64,000 bases of DNA from Strongylocentrotus purpuratus (Eukaryota; Echinodermata; Echinoidea; Camarodonta; Strongylocentrotidae), in assembly GCF_000002235.5 (NCBI RefSeq), contig NW_022145601.1, positions 20,805,889 through 20,869,888 of the forward strand, in the 5' to 3' direction. Below are positions 35,357 to 49,900 of the stretch, piece after piece. Position numbers and translations under genes: made by a program. The notes below the pieces were generated by a model. That model was not told the DNA's origin. It was given only the letters and a program-made list of their open reading frames with translations, and ran no database searches. The stretch's first letter is position 1; each line of letters begins with the position of its first letter.

Positions 35357-37872
35357 CAATAATAATCATAGTAATATGTCTTGTTTACCCAGGGTAGCCT
35401 CACCAGTATCAATAATATTCTCCCCAAGGGCCCTGCAATCATACAATCACCCTGACTTTAGCTGAACTACCATGAAACAGTGCTCAAGCATTCCAGGAAT
35501 TTCTTCCTACCAATTACCCATTAACCACACCTGGGTAGAGTATGGCAGGTGTAGATTAATGTCTTGACGAAAGATATTAGTGCCACGGCAGGACTCGAAC
35601 TGCAAGCTACATAATCAACAGTCCGGTGATTTATACACTGGTATTATTGCACTTTTGAGATATTATCTCATTTCTTGAATTATTCTTTCTCTTCTGCTCT
35701 GGACCTTCTTTTCATCTTACATATGATTCTGATAGCCCTATCCAATCCATTTGGAAATTTTTTAGAAAACAAAAAATTAATCATGAGATACAATGCAAAT
35801 TGTTCTCTGATATTTGTTCCGATAAGCGAGTAAATTCTTACTTTTCCAGCTTCTTCAAGGAGTTCCGAGTCTCTCTTCTGTGTGCCTTGCATGAGCTTGA
35901 GCTGCAAGCCACCGGCCACAACAAGCAGAGGTACGCAGGCCAGGACCACCAAGGCTAGCTTCCAACCGAAGACAAACCCGATCACGAGTGCCGCCGCCAA
36001 TGTGACCGCCGTCTGGAAGAGGGTGCTGAGGCGCACCCCTGTTGCCTGAAAGCGGGGAGAAAGGAGAGATGAAAGGATGGTGAGTCAGAGTGTAACTCTT
36101 ATCCTGCCATAACGAATACAGCCTAATGCCACAGGGCTCATCCCTATTGTTCCAAGCCTCAAATCCCCCTCTGCCAAATTAATTTTGAGATAATCAGATT
36201 AGCGCGATGGTACTTTCAATAGCGCATGCGAAACACTAGACAGAGTGCAATGGGCATGAACAATAACTGCTATAACGAAGGCGAGCATGCATGCACAAAG
36301 CAGATAGGCGGTAGCTCGCTCGCATGAATGAAGCAACCAATCGATAGCCACTCGCGTGTACAAAGCACTATAACGGTAGCGTGCAAGCAGCCTTATGGCA
36401 AGATATGAGTTCAAAAACATAGTCACTGAATGAATAGCTTCAGTTTAAATAGTACTAAAAATTCACCCCCCCCCCCACAAAACAAATGTAAAAAAATCAA
36501 ACTCTTAAGTTGCTTTCTTCGCCTCTCTGCATGGTGGCTTGTTTGCCACACATGCTACATGTATTTTGCCCAAAACGATAGGCACATGTACCAATTGATA
36601 AACTTATTGTTTTGTTCAACACAATGGCTTTGCAAAATTACCCATTTTTCTTGTATTGATAAGATTTATTACAATACTTTTAACACTGGTATAGGTTATT
36701 AATCTTGCACTGGAAACATTTGAAAAATCCTGAAGCCTTCTGTATAAGCTAACTTAGATAAATACAATATGGCACCAATAAGATATTTGAAGAGTCTTGG
36801 GATAAAATGATATCAGATCACCCAAAACTTACCCCTTTCACATTTGACGCATCAGCAGATAGACGAGTAGCCAAGGCACCTGTGCTATGAGTTGGTTGGT
36901 CAAAGAATGCAACATCCTGGGGGAAAAGGAAATAAAGTTAAGTTTCAATGGTTGCCGTAGAGAGGAAACTTGTGAGGTAAACATAAGTCACTGTGTGAAC
37001 CCTGAGCCTCAAAGTTCGTGCAAATTCATAAAAATTTCTGAACTCTTTGCCCGCCACGTACACAATCCCCCTGTGCCACATTGTTTTTAGGGTGCCACCT
37101 TAGGAGGGGTTCTGCATGGACTATGCTTATTCAACTCGCAATAACTTTTGATTGGTGTACTGTAATGAAAAACTTTGTGTAGCAATATTGTATAGAAATT
37201 AATAGTCTTGCCAATGGTATCATTTTTGTAATGTATATTATCATAAATTTTGAGATTATCAACTATACATTTTGTATCCAAGTTTTCGTTTAGAAGGGTA
37301 TTCTATACCTCTTATATCTAATACTTTGTTATGGAGGTTTATGTCCTGAGTTAGTTCATTGAAAAGATGTATTCATGAGCTTTCACTACATACCAAATTC
37401 ATGTGTTGAAGGTCACAATGAGCCTGGTAATTTAGGATTGAATAAAGAGTAAGCCGACAATGAACTAATCTCCTATTGAAATTGACCCTGGGTACTTTTG
37501 AATAGACTTCCTGTCTCTTGATTGTACTTTGATGACCTTTATTGTGTCTGTAGGTAAGATGGTGTAACATTCTATTATTACTTGCAAGGCTGTGCAAGCT
37601 ATTAGAATTGAAAGAAATGAACAGAAGAACTTATTGATTTTCTACACTAATAAGGCAAGCCATGAACATAATGTATGCTTGAAACATGTACTAAGTTATG
37701 AATTGTAGAAAGCTGATGTATAATAAATAAGAATAAAATATATTCGTCTACATATGTAGTCTCATATTGACATGTTCATTATAACAAGAGGTAGACAGAG
37801 AGAGGGAGAGAGAAAGAAAGAGAATAAGAACGAAGAGACAGGCAGATTGGGAAAGAAATAAGAAGAGACAGG

Positions 37873-37912
<40 letters not shown>

Positions 37913-40900
37913 AAGAGATATAAGCAGATACAGAAAATGAGAGTGAGAAGATAGAGATAGAGGGGGAGGGGAAGAAGAAAGAGACAGGCAGATAGGGATA
38001 TAAATAAGAAGAGACACGGAGAGAGAAAGACAGATAGGCAGACAGAGAAAGACAGAGGCAGGTTGAGATAATGAGAGTGAGAACAATATAGAGAGAGGCA
38101 GAGAGAGGGGAGGAAGAAAGAGGCAGGCAGATAGGGAGAGAAATAACAAGAGACAGGGAGAGATAGAGAGAGAGAGAGAGAAAGAAAGAGATAAGCAGAT
38201 ACAGAAAGTGAGAGTGAGAAGATAGAGATAGAGGGGGAGGGGAAGAAGAAAGAGATAGGCAGATAGGGATATAAATAAGAAGAGACACGGAGAGAGAAAG
38301 ACAGATAAGCAGACAGAGAAAGAAAGGCAGAAAGAGAAAGTGAGGATGAGAAGATACAGAGGGGCAGAGAGAAATAAGAAACAAGGAGAGAGAGAGAGAG
38401 AGATAGCGGCAGATAGAGAAAGTGAGAGTGAAAAGAAGATATAGGCAGGGAGAGGGGAAGAAGAAAGAGACAGGCAGATAGGGAGAGAAATGAGAGAGAG
38501 AGAGAGAGAAAAGAGACAATCAGATTGCGAAAGAGACAGGCAGACAGAGAGGCGGATAGATAGAAAGAGAGAGATAGAAGGAAAAGGTACGGAGACAGAG
38601 AAAGTCAGGTATAGTCTTATGCACTCCTCAGGCTCATCCTCTGCTGAAACCATCGACACATCATCCCTAATTTCCTCTTCAAACTCGCTGTCTGAATCGT
38701 GATTGATGTCCACGCCATTATCATGTTCTGTGGGATTACGCAAAAGTGTACGTGTGGGACCAGGCTCATCTTCTTCGTCAGAGTCAGTCTCGCTCTCCTC
38801 TGAATAAGAGTCGGCTGTTGGAACAGGGTCCATCACAAGTTCTCGTACCTGATCAGCAGTGAAGAAGTCCCGTCTCCTCCTAATAGGGGCCATCCTAGCT
38901 CATCAGAATATTTGCAAAAGCAGTTTCAAAAACTCAATTTTTCTCGGAAAATGTCAATGTAAACAATGTCTGCGAAAGCGGTGCAATGAAGTGTGATGTG
39001 TATACAATGCGAAGCACGCATTACTATTGTGTGTGTGTGCGTACAATAGAATTAAATGCGTTCCGTGTGTATTGTGAATGAAATGTGACTTGAGTCGAAG
39101 TTGGCAGCCCGCTGTATGTTCCGCTAGCCGAACGAAGCGGGCAAAGAGTTAATGAGAAGAAGTGGAGGAAGAAACGGAATAAGAAAAGGGAAGAAGAGGA
39201 AAAAGAAGGTGAAATATAAATGAAGCTTAAGAAGAAATAAACAGAGGAGAAAGGAAAAATTGACTAGGTGACATTTACTCTTGACACTAAAAGCCTGAAT
39301 TTTGTGATGAAGATGGCAAAAATATACTTTTTCTTAAAGAACAGATACAAAAGGAGTATGGAGAACAGGAGAAGAAGAAGGAAGATGAAGAAAGAGGATG
39401 ATGAAAGAAGAAAAGGAAGAGGGAAGAAAGAGTAGAAGAAGAGGTGGAGGTAAACAGAGATAGGAGGAGATCTAGAGAAGGAAGAGGAGGGAGAAAGAAG
39501 AGATGGAGCAAAGGTGGGAGCTACAGAAAGGGAGGATGAAACAATTAAAGGAGAGGAAGAAAGAATAGAAGAAAAGGAAGATTAAAGAAAAGGAAGAGGA
39601 AGAAAGAACAGGATAGGAGGTGAAAGTAAGAAGAGGTGGGAAAAAAAAACAGGGAGGAGGGGAAAAAAAGGATGAAACAATGAAAGAAGAGGAGGGGTGA
39701 CCAACCTGTCGTAGAATGGTGGAGAATGCTTTACTTCTAAGCCTCAACGTCAGTTCTTCTCCAGATATCGCAAGACAGCTGATGCTGACGGCATAACCAA
39801 CAAACATGGTTCCTCCAAGAGCTACGAACATACAGGACCAGAACACAGCTGCCTCTTCTATTTCATCATTAGGTAAACTAAAGAGCTGCAAGAAATAAAA
39901 AAAGATAAATTTCCAGTGTTTCCTTCAAACTCAGTTACTTGTTTCGAAACCAACTCTACTGCGAAAATCAATTGTCAGTGCAAGTAACTTTTTTAGAGCA
40001 GCTTTAGATAAACTATATACCAAATATTTCAAAGCGCTTAGAGATGTCGTAAATGTTAAGTGCTAAATGAACCCAGCTAATTATCATTATCATTAAGCTT
40101 CATTTTTTAGAAATACTTTATTTTAACAAACCATTTTCTAAATTGCATATTGTGCAGTGGCTTTTGTTCTTCCTAACCAAGTATATTGAGTGATCTGTAC
40201 AGCTTTTAACACAAAAGATTGACTGTTAAAGGGAGTGGATTGTCAGTTTCCACGTGCAGAAGGCCATAATTCACCAGAGTTGGAAAAAAACTGAGTACAA
40301 CTCTGCACCCAGCAAACCCGTAGGCCAATCGAGAATTACCCCCTAGTCTCTCAGAGAGTTTTCGGGTGAGGGAAGAGCAATGCATTACATAAGGTGTAAT
40401 GGTCCTAAAACTAAAGGCTAACCCTGGTGATGGAAAACACCTGTTATTGGGTAAACACCCGAACAGTGTCGAATTCCCCATGAGAGCTGACTTCTATGTG
40501 TCTTTAAAACACAGAAGAACATTTCACACTTATCAGGGGGACATTTGGGAATAACTTGTTCTCTAACCTTGATAATTTCACTGAAGAGGATGGCAAAGAC
40601 GGGCATAGTGACTCCTAGAATGGCTGAGAAGAAGCAGCCGATGACGATGAGATACCACTCAGGGGCGTTGAGCTTCAACACCTCCCAGTAGCTAGCCTTA
40701 GGAATCTCTTCTTCCTCCTCCTCCTGTAAATGAAAGTGTGAAATTATGGTTCATTTGGTATCCCAGTGATGAGATGAATCACAAGCAGAAAGCAAAACAT
40801 TGAGCTTCAATACGCCACAGTAGCTAGCTTTAGGAAACTCTCTTTCCTCCTTCTTTAGAGAGAATATGAAATCATTATTCACATTGGCATGCAAACGACA

Positions 40901-43900
40901 TAAATAATCACAAGCTTAAAGTAAAATTAAGCAGTTTTTATCTCTCTTTTCGACCTTTGCACTGCTGGATGAGATATGTCAAAACTTCCGTCATCCTCCC
41001 TCTACCTCCCTCCTTCACCCTCCCTCGTGACAATGCTGTCTATATACATACCTCATCAGTTGTATCTTTCTTTCCGTCGTCCAGACTGCTGGATGAGAGA
41101 TGGCGTGACTTCTGATGGGAGAGCTGCCTTGAGATCTTGTTATGACTGGGTTGACGCTTCATCAGCTCTCCCACCTCTTCCGCATTATCTGGAGAGCAAA
41201 CGATAGAATTCCATCAGGATTATTGATGAATCAAACTACCGACATTGAAATATGGATGGATGGTTATGACATTGTTCCCTGACTTCCATTTTGTTTTGCT
41301 TCATTGGATTTTTCACCTTCAAATTGACTCCTTGACAAGTGAATTCTTGTATTCACATTAATCTTAACATAGGGACTACCCGGTTCCTGTGGGCAAAGCG
41401 TTAAAAGGTCCTACTATCTCATCAACAAACTTTGTACTTTACTTCTGTTTGTAGAGTGATTTTTTGTTTTTGTAATGAGTTGAAATGCATTGTACAAGTA
41501 TGTTATACTATCATCAATATTACAAGTCTGGACTTACAGTTTTGAGATTTCGCATGTATAAACCTATTTATACCATGACAAAATTGCATGCCAAACTAAC
41601 ATTGAACTACCGGTATAGCAAAATCAAATTCATGTCTTCCAGCCTTACAATAAGCGAGTCGTAAATAGCTTTGGAACGCATGACCCTAAAATATCCACAG
41701 ATCTTAGCAACGAAGGATACTTCCCACATGTGCATTTTAGAATAATCACTGCCAAAGTGATGGAGGTGCTTCATGAATACCTTTTGTTTGCCTCTTGAGA
41801 AGAATACTTCCACCTGTGTATCAGATAAATGTATTGTTGGCGCATAAATGAATACTGATTACATAACTTTCATGAGCACGATCCGAGTATTCGTCTCAAT
41901 GGTTTTACAATTTGGGTACGAATGACCTTGATCTGCCCATGCGCAAATCCTAATTACGATCTCGCTTATTACTGTAGGTAATAGATGTACTGTTCATTGC
42001 CTCAACACAGAGCATGTTATATAGTGGCTGCAGGAGCTATTTGAGTATAACTAGAACATCATAAATTCTCTGACCCCAACCAATGATATCCAAGACTTTT
42101 CTTGGCCTAGACATTTACAACCGAATTTCCTGTACTGACCCTCTTCTCCTTCCTCCTTGGCAATGATCTGCAGAGTGACCAGCTGTTTGTAGGTTCCATT
42201 AGCCTTCATCAGCTCGGCGTGGTTCCCAAACTCCACCACCTTCCCGTCGTTCAGGGCATAGATGATGTCAGCATTCTGGATGGTCGAGAGGCGATGGGCG
42301 ATCACGATGGTAGTACGTCCTTCCGAGGCCTAGAGTGGTAGAGGATTAAAAACATGCATTGTTAGTGAAGAATTTGCTTTGGACAGATGTAATGTCATCG
42401 TTTATAAATCCTTTCTATCTTCCTATTTCTATCCATCCATCTGCCTGATGTTCTATTGAATCTAAGGTGAACACATTCCCCCGTCCATTCTATTCACCTA
42501 CATGTGTATCTATCCATCCACCCACCCACCCACCCATCCATCCATCCATCCATCCACCACCCACCCACCCACCCATCCATCCACCCACACACCCACTCAC
42601 CCACCCATCCATCAATCCATCCATCCATCCATCCATCCACCCACCCACCCACCCATCCATCCACCCACACACCCACTCACCCTACCACCCACCCACCCAT
42701 CCATCCATCCATCCACCTACACACCCACTCACCCATCCATCCACCCACCCACGCTACCACCCACCCACCCATCCATCCATTTATCCATCCATCCACCCAC
42801 CCATCCTCCCACCCACCCACCAAACAATCCACCCACCCATCCACCCACCCATCCACCCACCCATCCATCCATCCACCCACCCACCCATCCATCCATCCAT
42901 CCATCCACCACCCACCCACCCACCCACCCATCCATCCACCCACACACCCACTCACCCACTCACCCACCCATCCATCAATCCATCCATCCATCCACCTACC
43001 CACCCACCCACCCATCCACCCACTCACCCACCCATCCATCAATCCATCCATCCATCCATCCACCCACCCACCCACCCACCCATCCACCCCACACACCCAC
43101 TCACCCTACCACCCACCCACCCATCCATCCATCCATCCACCTACACACCCACTCACCCATCCATCCACCCACCCACGCTACCACCCACCCACCCATCCAT
43201 CCATTTATCCATCCATCCACCCACCCATCCTCCCAACCACCCACCAAACAATCCACCCACCCATCCACCCACCCATCCACCCACCCATCCATCCATCCAC
43301 CCACCCACCCATCCATCCATCCATCCATCCATCCATCCATCCACCCATCCACCCACCCATCCATCCACCCACACACCCACCCACCCACCCATCCACTCAT
43401 CTATCCATCCATCCACCCATCCACCCACCCATCCATCCACCCATCCACCCACCCATCCATCCATCCATCCATCCACCCACCCACCCATCCATCCATCCAT
43501 CCATCCATCCATCCACCCATCCACCCACCCATCCATCCATCCATCTATCTACCCACCCGATGCAACTTACCCTGTCTAAGGCCTGCTGGACCAACTTCTC
43601 ACTCTCGCTGTCCAGAGCAGACGTAGCTTCGTCCAGTAGCAGTATCCTAGGGTTACTGACCAGAGCTCTGGCGATGGCTACTCTCTGCTTCTGACCACCG
43701 GACAGCTGGGCACCACGCTCTCCGACAATGGTATCATAACCCTGAGAATAAGGGGTAAATAGAAATAATGAAACTCAAAAGATGTATACAGTACTTATGG
43801 AACTTAATTAAATTATTATAATACAAATATGAAAGTCAGAAGAAAGGATGTTAATTTTGTGTAAATTGGATATGTTTTGTGGTAACACAAGGTATCTGTT

Positions 43901-46900
43901 TCTATTCAAGGTAGCATCTTTTAAAAGTTAAACTGAGATATCCTTCATGTTCATATACAACTATTTCTCTCTTTTTTTGCTGGGGCTAAATTGCTCTCCA
44001 TTATTCTATATGCATTTGCTATCAAGGATCCCCGGTGGCAAGATCGACTTTAAGTTGGACTTAACTAAGGCAGGCCATTCATGTCACTGGTTGCTCTCAC
44101 CATTGATCTCTCAATTATGATCTTTAGATAACATTTTTACTTCAATAAGGAAAAAAATATAAAAATTCTGTAGATTTGTGACCATAATGTGTACGTCCCT
44201 TGAAAGACCAATGCCAGTAAACAGTGAGAGCAAACAGTGGCATGAATGGCCTGCCAAATTTAACTCCAACTTAAAATTGATCTTAGGCTTTGTGAAACAA
44301 CCCCCTGATTTATTATTACTGTATCGCACACTATCATAGTACCTACCTTGGGTAATTTCATGATGAATTCATGGGCGTTGGCCATCTTTGCAGCATTCAC
44401 CATCTCCTCCTTGGTAACACCGTCTCGTCCGTAAGAGATGTTGGTCTCTATGGAGCAGTTGAAGAGGACCGGTTCCTGGCTCACCACACCGATGTGCTGA
44501 CGAAGCCAGCGAAGATTGAGGTCACGAATCTCGTTGCCATCGATGAAGATCTATAGCACAGGTACAAAGTGGGAAAGTATAGTGGTTTAGAATGGGTTGT
44601 CATTGGATGTTTTGTACCTTGGGTAGTTCATCCAGATGCTGCTTAATCAAAATGTTGAGGATTTACTTAACCCTTACTGTACTGGGCTATTTTGAGCACC
44701 CACTGACTGGGGGGGGGGGGGCCTGGGAGGCCCCCCCCCTATGATCTCGGCCGTCGATTGTCCGATGAACACGAAAATTTGCATGTTTGTCGATATTTAC
44801 GTTAGGAACAAGATGGTATAATTAGTTTTTTCCGAATATGCAAATTTTTGTCGTTAGCCTAATTAATTATGCAAAATGCGCTAATTTTATGCATTTTACA
44901 GAAAACGTGTCAAACTCCACTTTTTTAATGTTGAAACTCATTACTCAAATGAAACTACTTTTCTAACACAAAAAAGTTATTTTAATGTAATTAATAATGA
45001 TAATTTATGCAAATTTTGATGGATTTTTATTTATTTTTATTTTTTTTCTGATGACATGCGCATACTAATTGTTATGTAACGCCTTACAGGTATATCCGAT
45101 TTCGACGAAAATGGTATCAAAATGTGCGTAAGACTTGAGGGAAAAAAGTCATGAAACGACATTTCAAAATTCCAAGCGGTTGCGGCGCAATCTCCGAAAA
45201 TGTCGAGGGGGGGCCTCCCAGGCCCCCCCCCCCCCCAGTACAGTAAGGGTTAAAGTAGTCACCCAAAGAAAATTCATGACAACTGATAATTATGGACAAT
45301 TCATATATGGATGGGCAGATTTCACTTGAAAAACACAAATAATTTGCTGAAAATCATATAGATATCATGGAAAGGCGTAAAATGCTTTGTGGCTAGCTGC
45401 GTCTCGCATGTGACGTCACAAATCTTGAAGCGCAATGGAGGACTGATGATTACTGCGGGCCCCAAACATATTTTGAAGAGGGAAGTTGTTATATTTGATC
45501 AGTAAAGCTTCCCCTTCACAATGATATGAATTTTGCATCAATTCAAAACACTTTTGTGGAGATGAACATGTACCATCAAGAAAGGCTGTGTGGAGAAGAG
45601 AATCTGATGCTCTACCTAAAGGGATGTATGATAGTTAATATCATCTTGATTTAAACTACCATACCACATCCTCATGAGCCAAACTTGATTTTTTTTTCAT
45701 CCCCTTTTTCTTTCCATATCCAAAGGAAATCTTCTAAATTTTATACTTGTTTTAAATCGATCCTTCATGCCAACTTTAACACAAAAAGGAAAAGACAGGA
45801 AATTTGACTGTTGAAATTTCATTTTATGACTACTGTTTGTCATCAAAGTGGAGACGAGGGAATCAACAAAGCACAAGCACGAGGTATGCATATCTCCTTA
45901 ATGCAAAATAATTGTGGCCCGGTGAATAATCAATGAACTGCGGATCACAAGGTTTAGGGTCCAAATCCCGGCCACAGCGCTAACATTCTCAGGTAGGACA
46001 TTCATCACCATTTGCCACACTCCACTACTATTATTATCATTAAAGAGAAAGTTCAGTTCTGGTCTAGCGATTGTATTGCCCAGTCTTGGTACAGTTACAA
46101 GCACTGTACACAGAAAGATGTATATGGGACTACATGAACATGTGGCATAAAAATCCGTCCCGATTTGTATGCTGTTACATGCCATATTTAGAATATGAAG
46201 GCATTTGAAGAGCCATGCTTTTCAGGGAACATTTTTTTATCTGATGTTCTTCCACACTTGCATGTAATAACAATTATAATGCTCACAAAGTATTTGTCAC
46301 CTCTTCCCAGAACTCAACCTTCTCTTTATAGAGAAGATATAATTACCCTTCCATCTAGAACATCATAGAACCTCAGCAGAAGGTTGACAGTGGTCGACTT
46401 CCCGCATCCGCTGGAACCCACGAGGGCGACGGTCTGCCCGGTCTTTACGCTCAGACTGATACCCTTCAGGACTGGCACATCGGGTCGAGAGGGGTACGTG
46501 AAGTGGACCTTCTCAAAGTCAATGTTCCCCGTGATGGTGTCAGGTTTCAGACCCTCTGTAGAGCGCATGTCAATGACTGGTTCCTGTGGTGCAGACAGAT
46601 ATTCAGCACAATGGATTAAGTGAAATGAACTAATTATCAGGAATAGTCTTTTTCCTATAGTTTATCTCAATCTTAATACAGTACTATTACAAAATAAAAT
46701 CTGGTCAGGCGTATTAGAAGTAATAGAATATGACAAAAAGAGCAACTGATTTTTTTCAAGAGGGATTTAGTCTTATTGAAGCCATCGACTACTGAAAGTT
46801 CTCATTCCCTTTAATAGGCATGATACTGGAACCATCCTTGTTGCATAAAAAATGCTTGGTTAAGCAAGCAAGATGCTTGCAAAGTCAGCAAGCTAATTCA

Positions 46901-49900
46901 GAACAGGATTATGAGATTTCAAACTACTGCACCCGTTAAAAACCAGCATAATGGCAGATATTATATCCAACCCACCTCATCAATGACTTCAAAGAGGATG
47001 GCAGCCGCTCCCCTAGCCGTTGCCACGGTGCTAAGAGGCGGGATCATGTTCCCGATGGAGAACGAACCAATCATGATACAGAAGAACACTGTCATGACCT
47101 CTCCCCCGGTCAGACGACCTTCGCTAACCATCCTCGGGCCATACCTGGAGGAAGATGGGTAAATATGATGAATAATTAGATCTGCATCTTGAGAAAATCA
47201 ATCTAAAGTGACTCCACCCGTCTACCCGTCCACCGTTATGGGACTTGCTATTAGAAAGAATAGTTTTGATAAAAGAATTCATGAAAGTTAACCATCCTAG
47301 TGCCATATTTCAAGGCAAAATGAGAGGGAAAATTAGAACTACAAATTGAAGAAAACAAGTGAAGAGTGGAAACAATCATTACAGATGAAATCAGGTAACA
47401 GTCTTTTGAATATATAAGTATCTTTACTTGAAGGTTTTCTGAATAGGTGATGTTGTAGGTAGGAAAGATTGTGTAAATTGAAGTTTTAAAATCATCAAAC
47501 TTGCATCCCACCAACTAAATTGACTATAGTTAGCTTTATAGCAAAATGTTGTAGCATGAAAAGACGCGACCAGAACAGCAACTGTTTAATTGTTAAAAAT
47601 CATCATGTTATTAGACAGAAGTAGAACCACATTGTTAGGATATGGAGCTGATAAATGCATGATGAGTCTTCATGTTAGCTAAACTTCCATTCAGATATGT
47701 CACAAAAGAACTTTTAATCAACAAACATCACTAACATTTTGCATTCCAGAAACGTCTTTTTGTGTCATTTCATTTTGCTAGCTAAGCTACCTACGGTAAC
47801 TATAATACAGGAAACATTAACCATACATTAATTCTAATTTCAGGGAAAGGAGGATTCTAATTTACATTATTGAAATTCTCCAGGATATGGTTAGTTAGCA
47901 GGAAATGAGGGTCAAGCAAAGTGACATTTTAGGGAACCAGCTTGAAGGAAGTAAAGTTTTGAATAACACTTTGGGGTCTTCCCTTTTAAAAATGGGAATT
48001 AAAGCAATGTCTACAGATTAACCTTTGAAAAGCTTTCTTGAAAGTCAGAAAGAGGGCCACATCTTTTATTTATTTCCAGTATTCTAATGAAAACAAATTG
48101 CACACAGGCACAAGAATACAGGCAAGCCTTCAATCCATGTTGCTGCTGTGCACACTGATTATGCGCAAAGATGTATATTTATAAGTCTTTTTAAACAGAA
48201 ATAAATAAATTAAAAACAGACAAAGATCAAAATGTATGCAGATGGGCCATTGTTGGGTGCAGCTTTGTCTTTTTAATCCCCTATCCTTTTTGCCTCTTGC
48301 CATTCATCTCCACACAATTTGTTTTTCTTCACATTGTTTTACCTCTTTTGTTTCTTGTCTTTTCTGTAGATAGCTATACTGTCTAAGTGGGACTTACTGC
48401 ATTATGCAGATATGTTCCCTTCCCTTTTCCTTGTCTTTTGTAGTTAATTGTGAGTATCGGTTCATGTATCCCTGTAATCTCCCTTTCCCTGTTTTAGCGT
48501 GTATTTGCATTTTATAAACTTAACTTTAGTTAATTATGTCATTTGTAGTTTAAGGAGCCTATCGACAACAAGCTCTGCTTTTCCATAGGCTCTGCCACTA
48601 TATCTCTTAAGTTCAACTCAAGTACAATATCCTAAATAGTGTGTACCGGTATTGTTTGTACATGTATAGTATAATCATTGTCAATATGATGTTACACTCT
48701 TTATAAAAATGAGATATTGTGGAAACCAATAAACTATCTACCGGTATCTATCTATATGTCTGAAAAGGGATCATTCTTTCACACTGTATACATGTGTGTG
48801 GCTCATCAGAATTAACAGGGATCTCAGATCAGCCACATAACCTTTGACCTTAATTACCAGAAAGCCAGTGCATAAGCTGAGAACATGATGAAGAATGTTA
48901 GACCAAGACCAAAGGCAGTGATGACACCCTTCTTGATTCCAATCTTCTTTGCACCCTCCAGCTCCTTCTCATACCTAGAAAGAAAACACATATTTTCTCG
49001 ATAAAAAACCCCAAGAGTATTAAAGAACTAATATTCTGTTATCATCATACGATTATAAATATATATATTATAAATTATATATTTATGGCTACCACATTCT
49101 AACACGCATGTACATTTATGCGTTTTTGTTTGGCGAATACATCAGTGAAACATGCTTCAGAGGCCAGCTTTGTACGCATAGAAATAGATGTACAGCAAGT
49201 CCATAAAGATCACCTTTGGCTTTTGTTTCCCTTGAACCAATGTTTTATGAAAATGGTACCAAACAAACGTGTACATAAAGATGTATTTCCTAATATTTGT
49301 AATATTATCGCTTATCATAAACAATACATGATACAGAAAACTCTCATTGATTATGGTAATAAAAACATGTACCAAAATGTAATCTTCTATCAACCTTGAA
49401 ATTTAGTAGACAAGCTTGAAAGAGCACAAAAGAGCCCTCATTACTTATCCTTCACTGAATAGGGACTCTGTCAATTCATTGTCACCTATCTTTGCTCCAG
49501 TGATCTTGAGAACCTGCATGAATAATCAAATGACTTAAGAAAATCCTCAGGAGTGGACAAAAGCTTGCCTCTTAAAATTAAGGTTGGAAAAAGCTTTAAA
49601 CTACCGGTACACGTTAATCCTATACATGAACAAATACCTCTTTATTTCTTTGTGCTCTCCACCGAATGCAATGACGGTCCTAATGCAAGCCAGAACCTCT
49701 TCTGATACACTGCCAGCCTTGGCATACGCCTCCTGCTCGGCTTTAGAGAATGATGTTATCAGCTATTCAGAAAAAATAATAATAAATGATGTAAAATAAA
49801 TAATTTGATAAAGTTCTGGCCCACAGCATACAAGGAAACAAGACAGGGAGAAGGGCTTAATTTCATTGAGCCCTTCAAGACTTTTAAACAAATATTCTAA

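Larger units (their letters stand above)
37043..39148 (-). mobile_element. Internally deleted piggyBac-like transposon
   Basis: The ends are exact inverted repeats CTCTTTGCCCGC (37043-37054) and GCGGGCAAAGAG (39137-39148). The right end abuts TTAA (39149-39152); the left flank reads TGAA (37039-37042), one or two changes from TTAA. A transposase-like N-terminus lies inside on the - strand, and the rest is replaced by a (GA)n-rich tract. Inserted in the transporter intron between exons 17 and 16. Confidence 0.75.

Noticed and set aside
37748..38603. Long Ser/Leu/Phe-rich minus-strand frames
   Set aside because: They translate the (GA)n tract. Only the first 95 or so codons from 38893 look like a real protein fragment.
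42467..43694. Open frames of 370-396 codons encoding [12 protein letters not shown] proteins
   Set aside because: They follow from a 4-bp repeat (CCAT/CCAC) without stops, occur in several frames and on both strands, and lie inside a transporter intron.
45117..45338. 73-codon minus-strand frame crossing the right end of the TTAA MITE
   Set aside because: It spans a transposon border and a C run. No similarity to known proteins.
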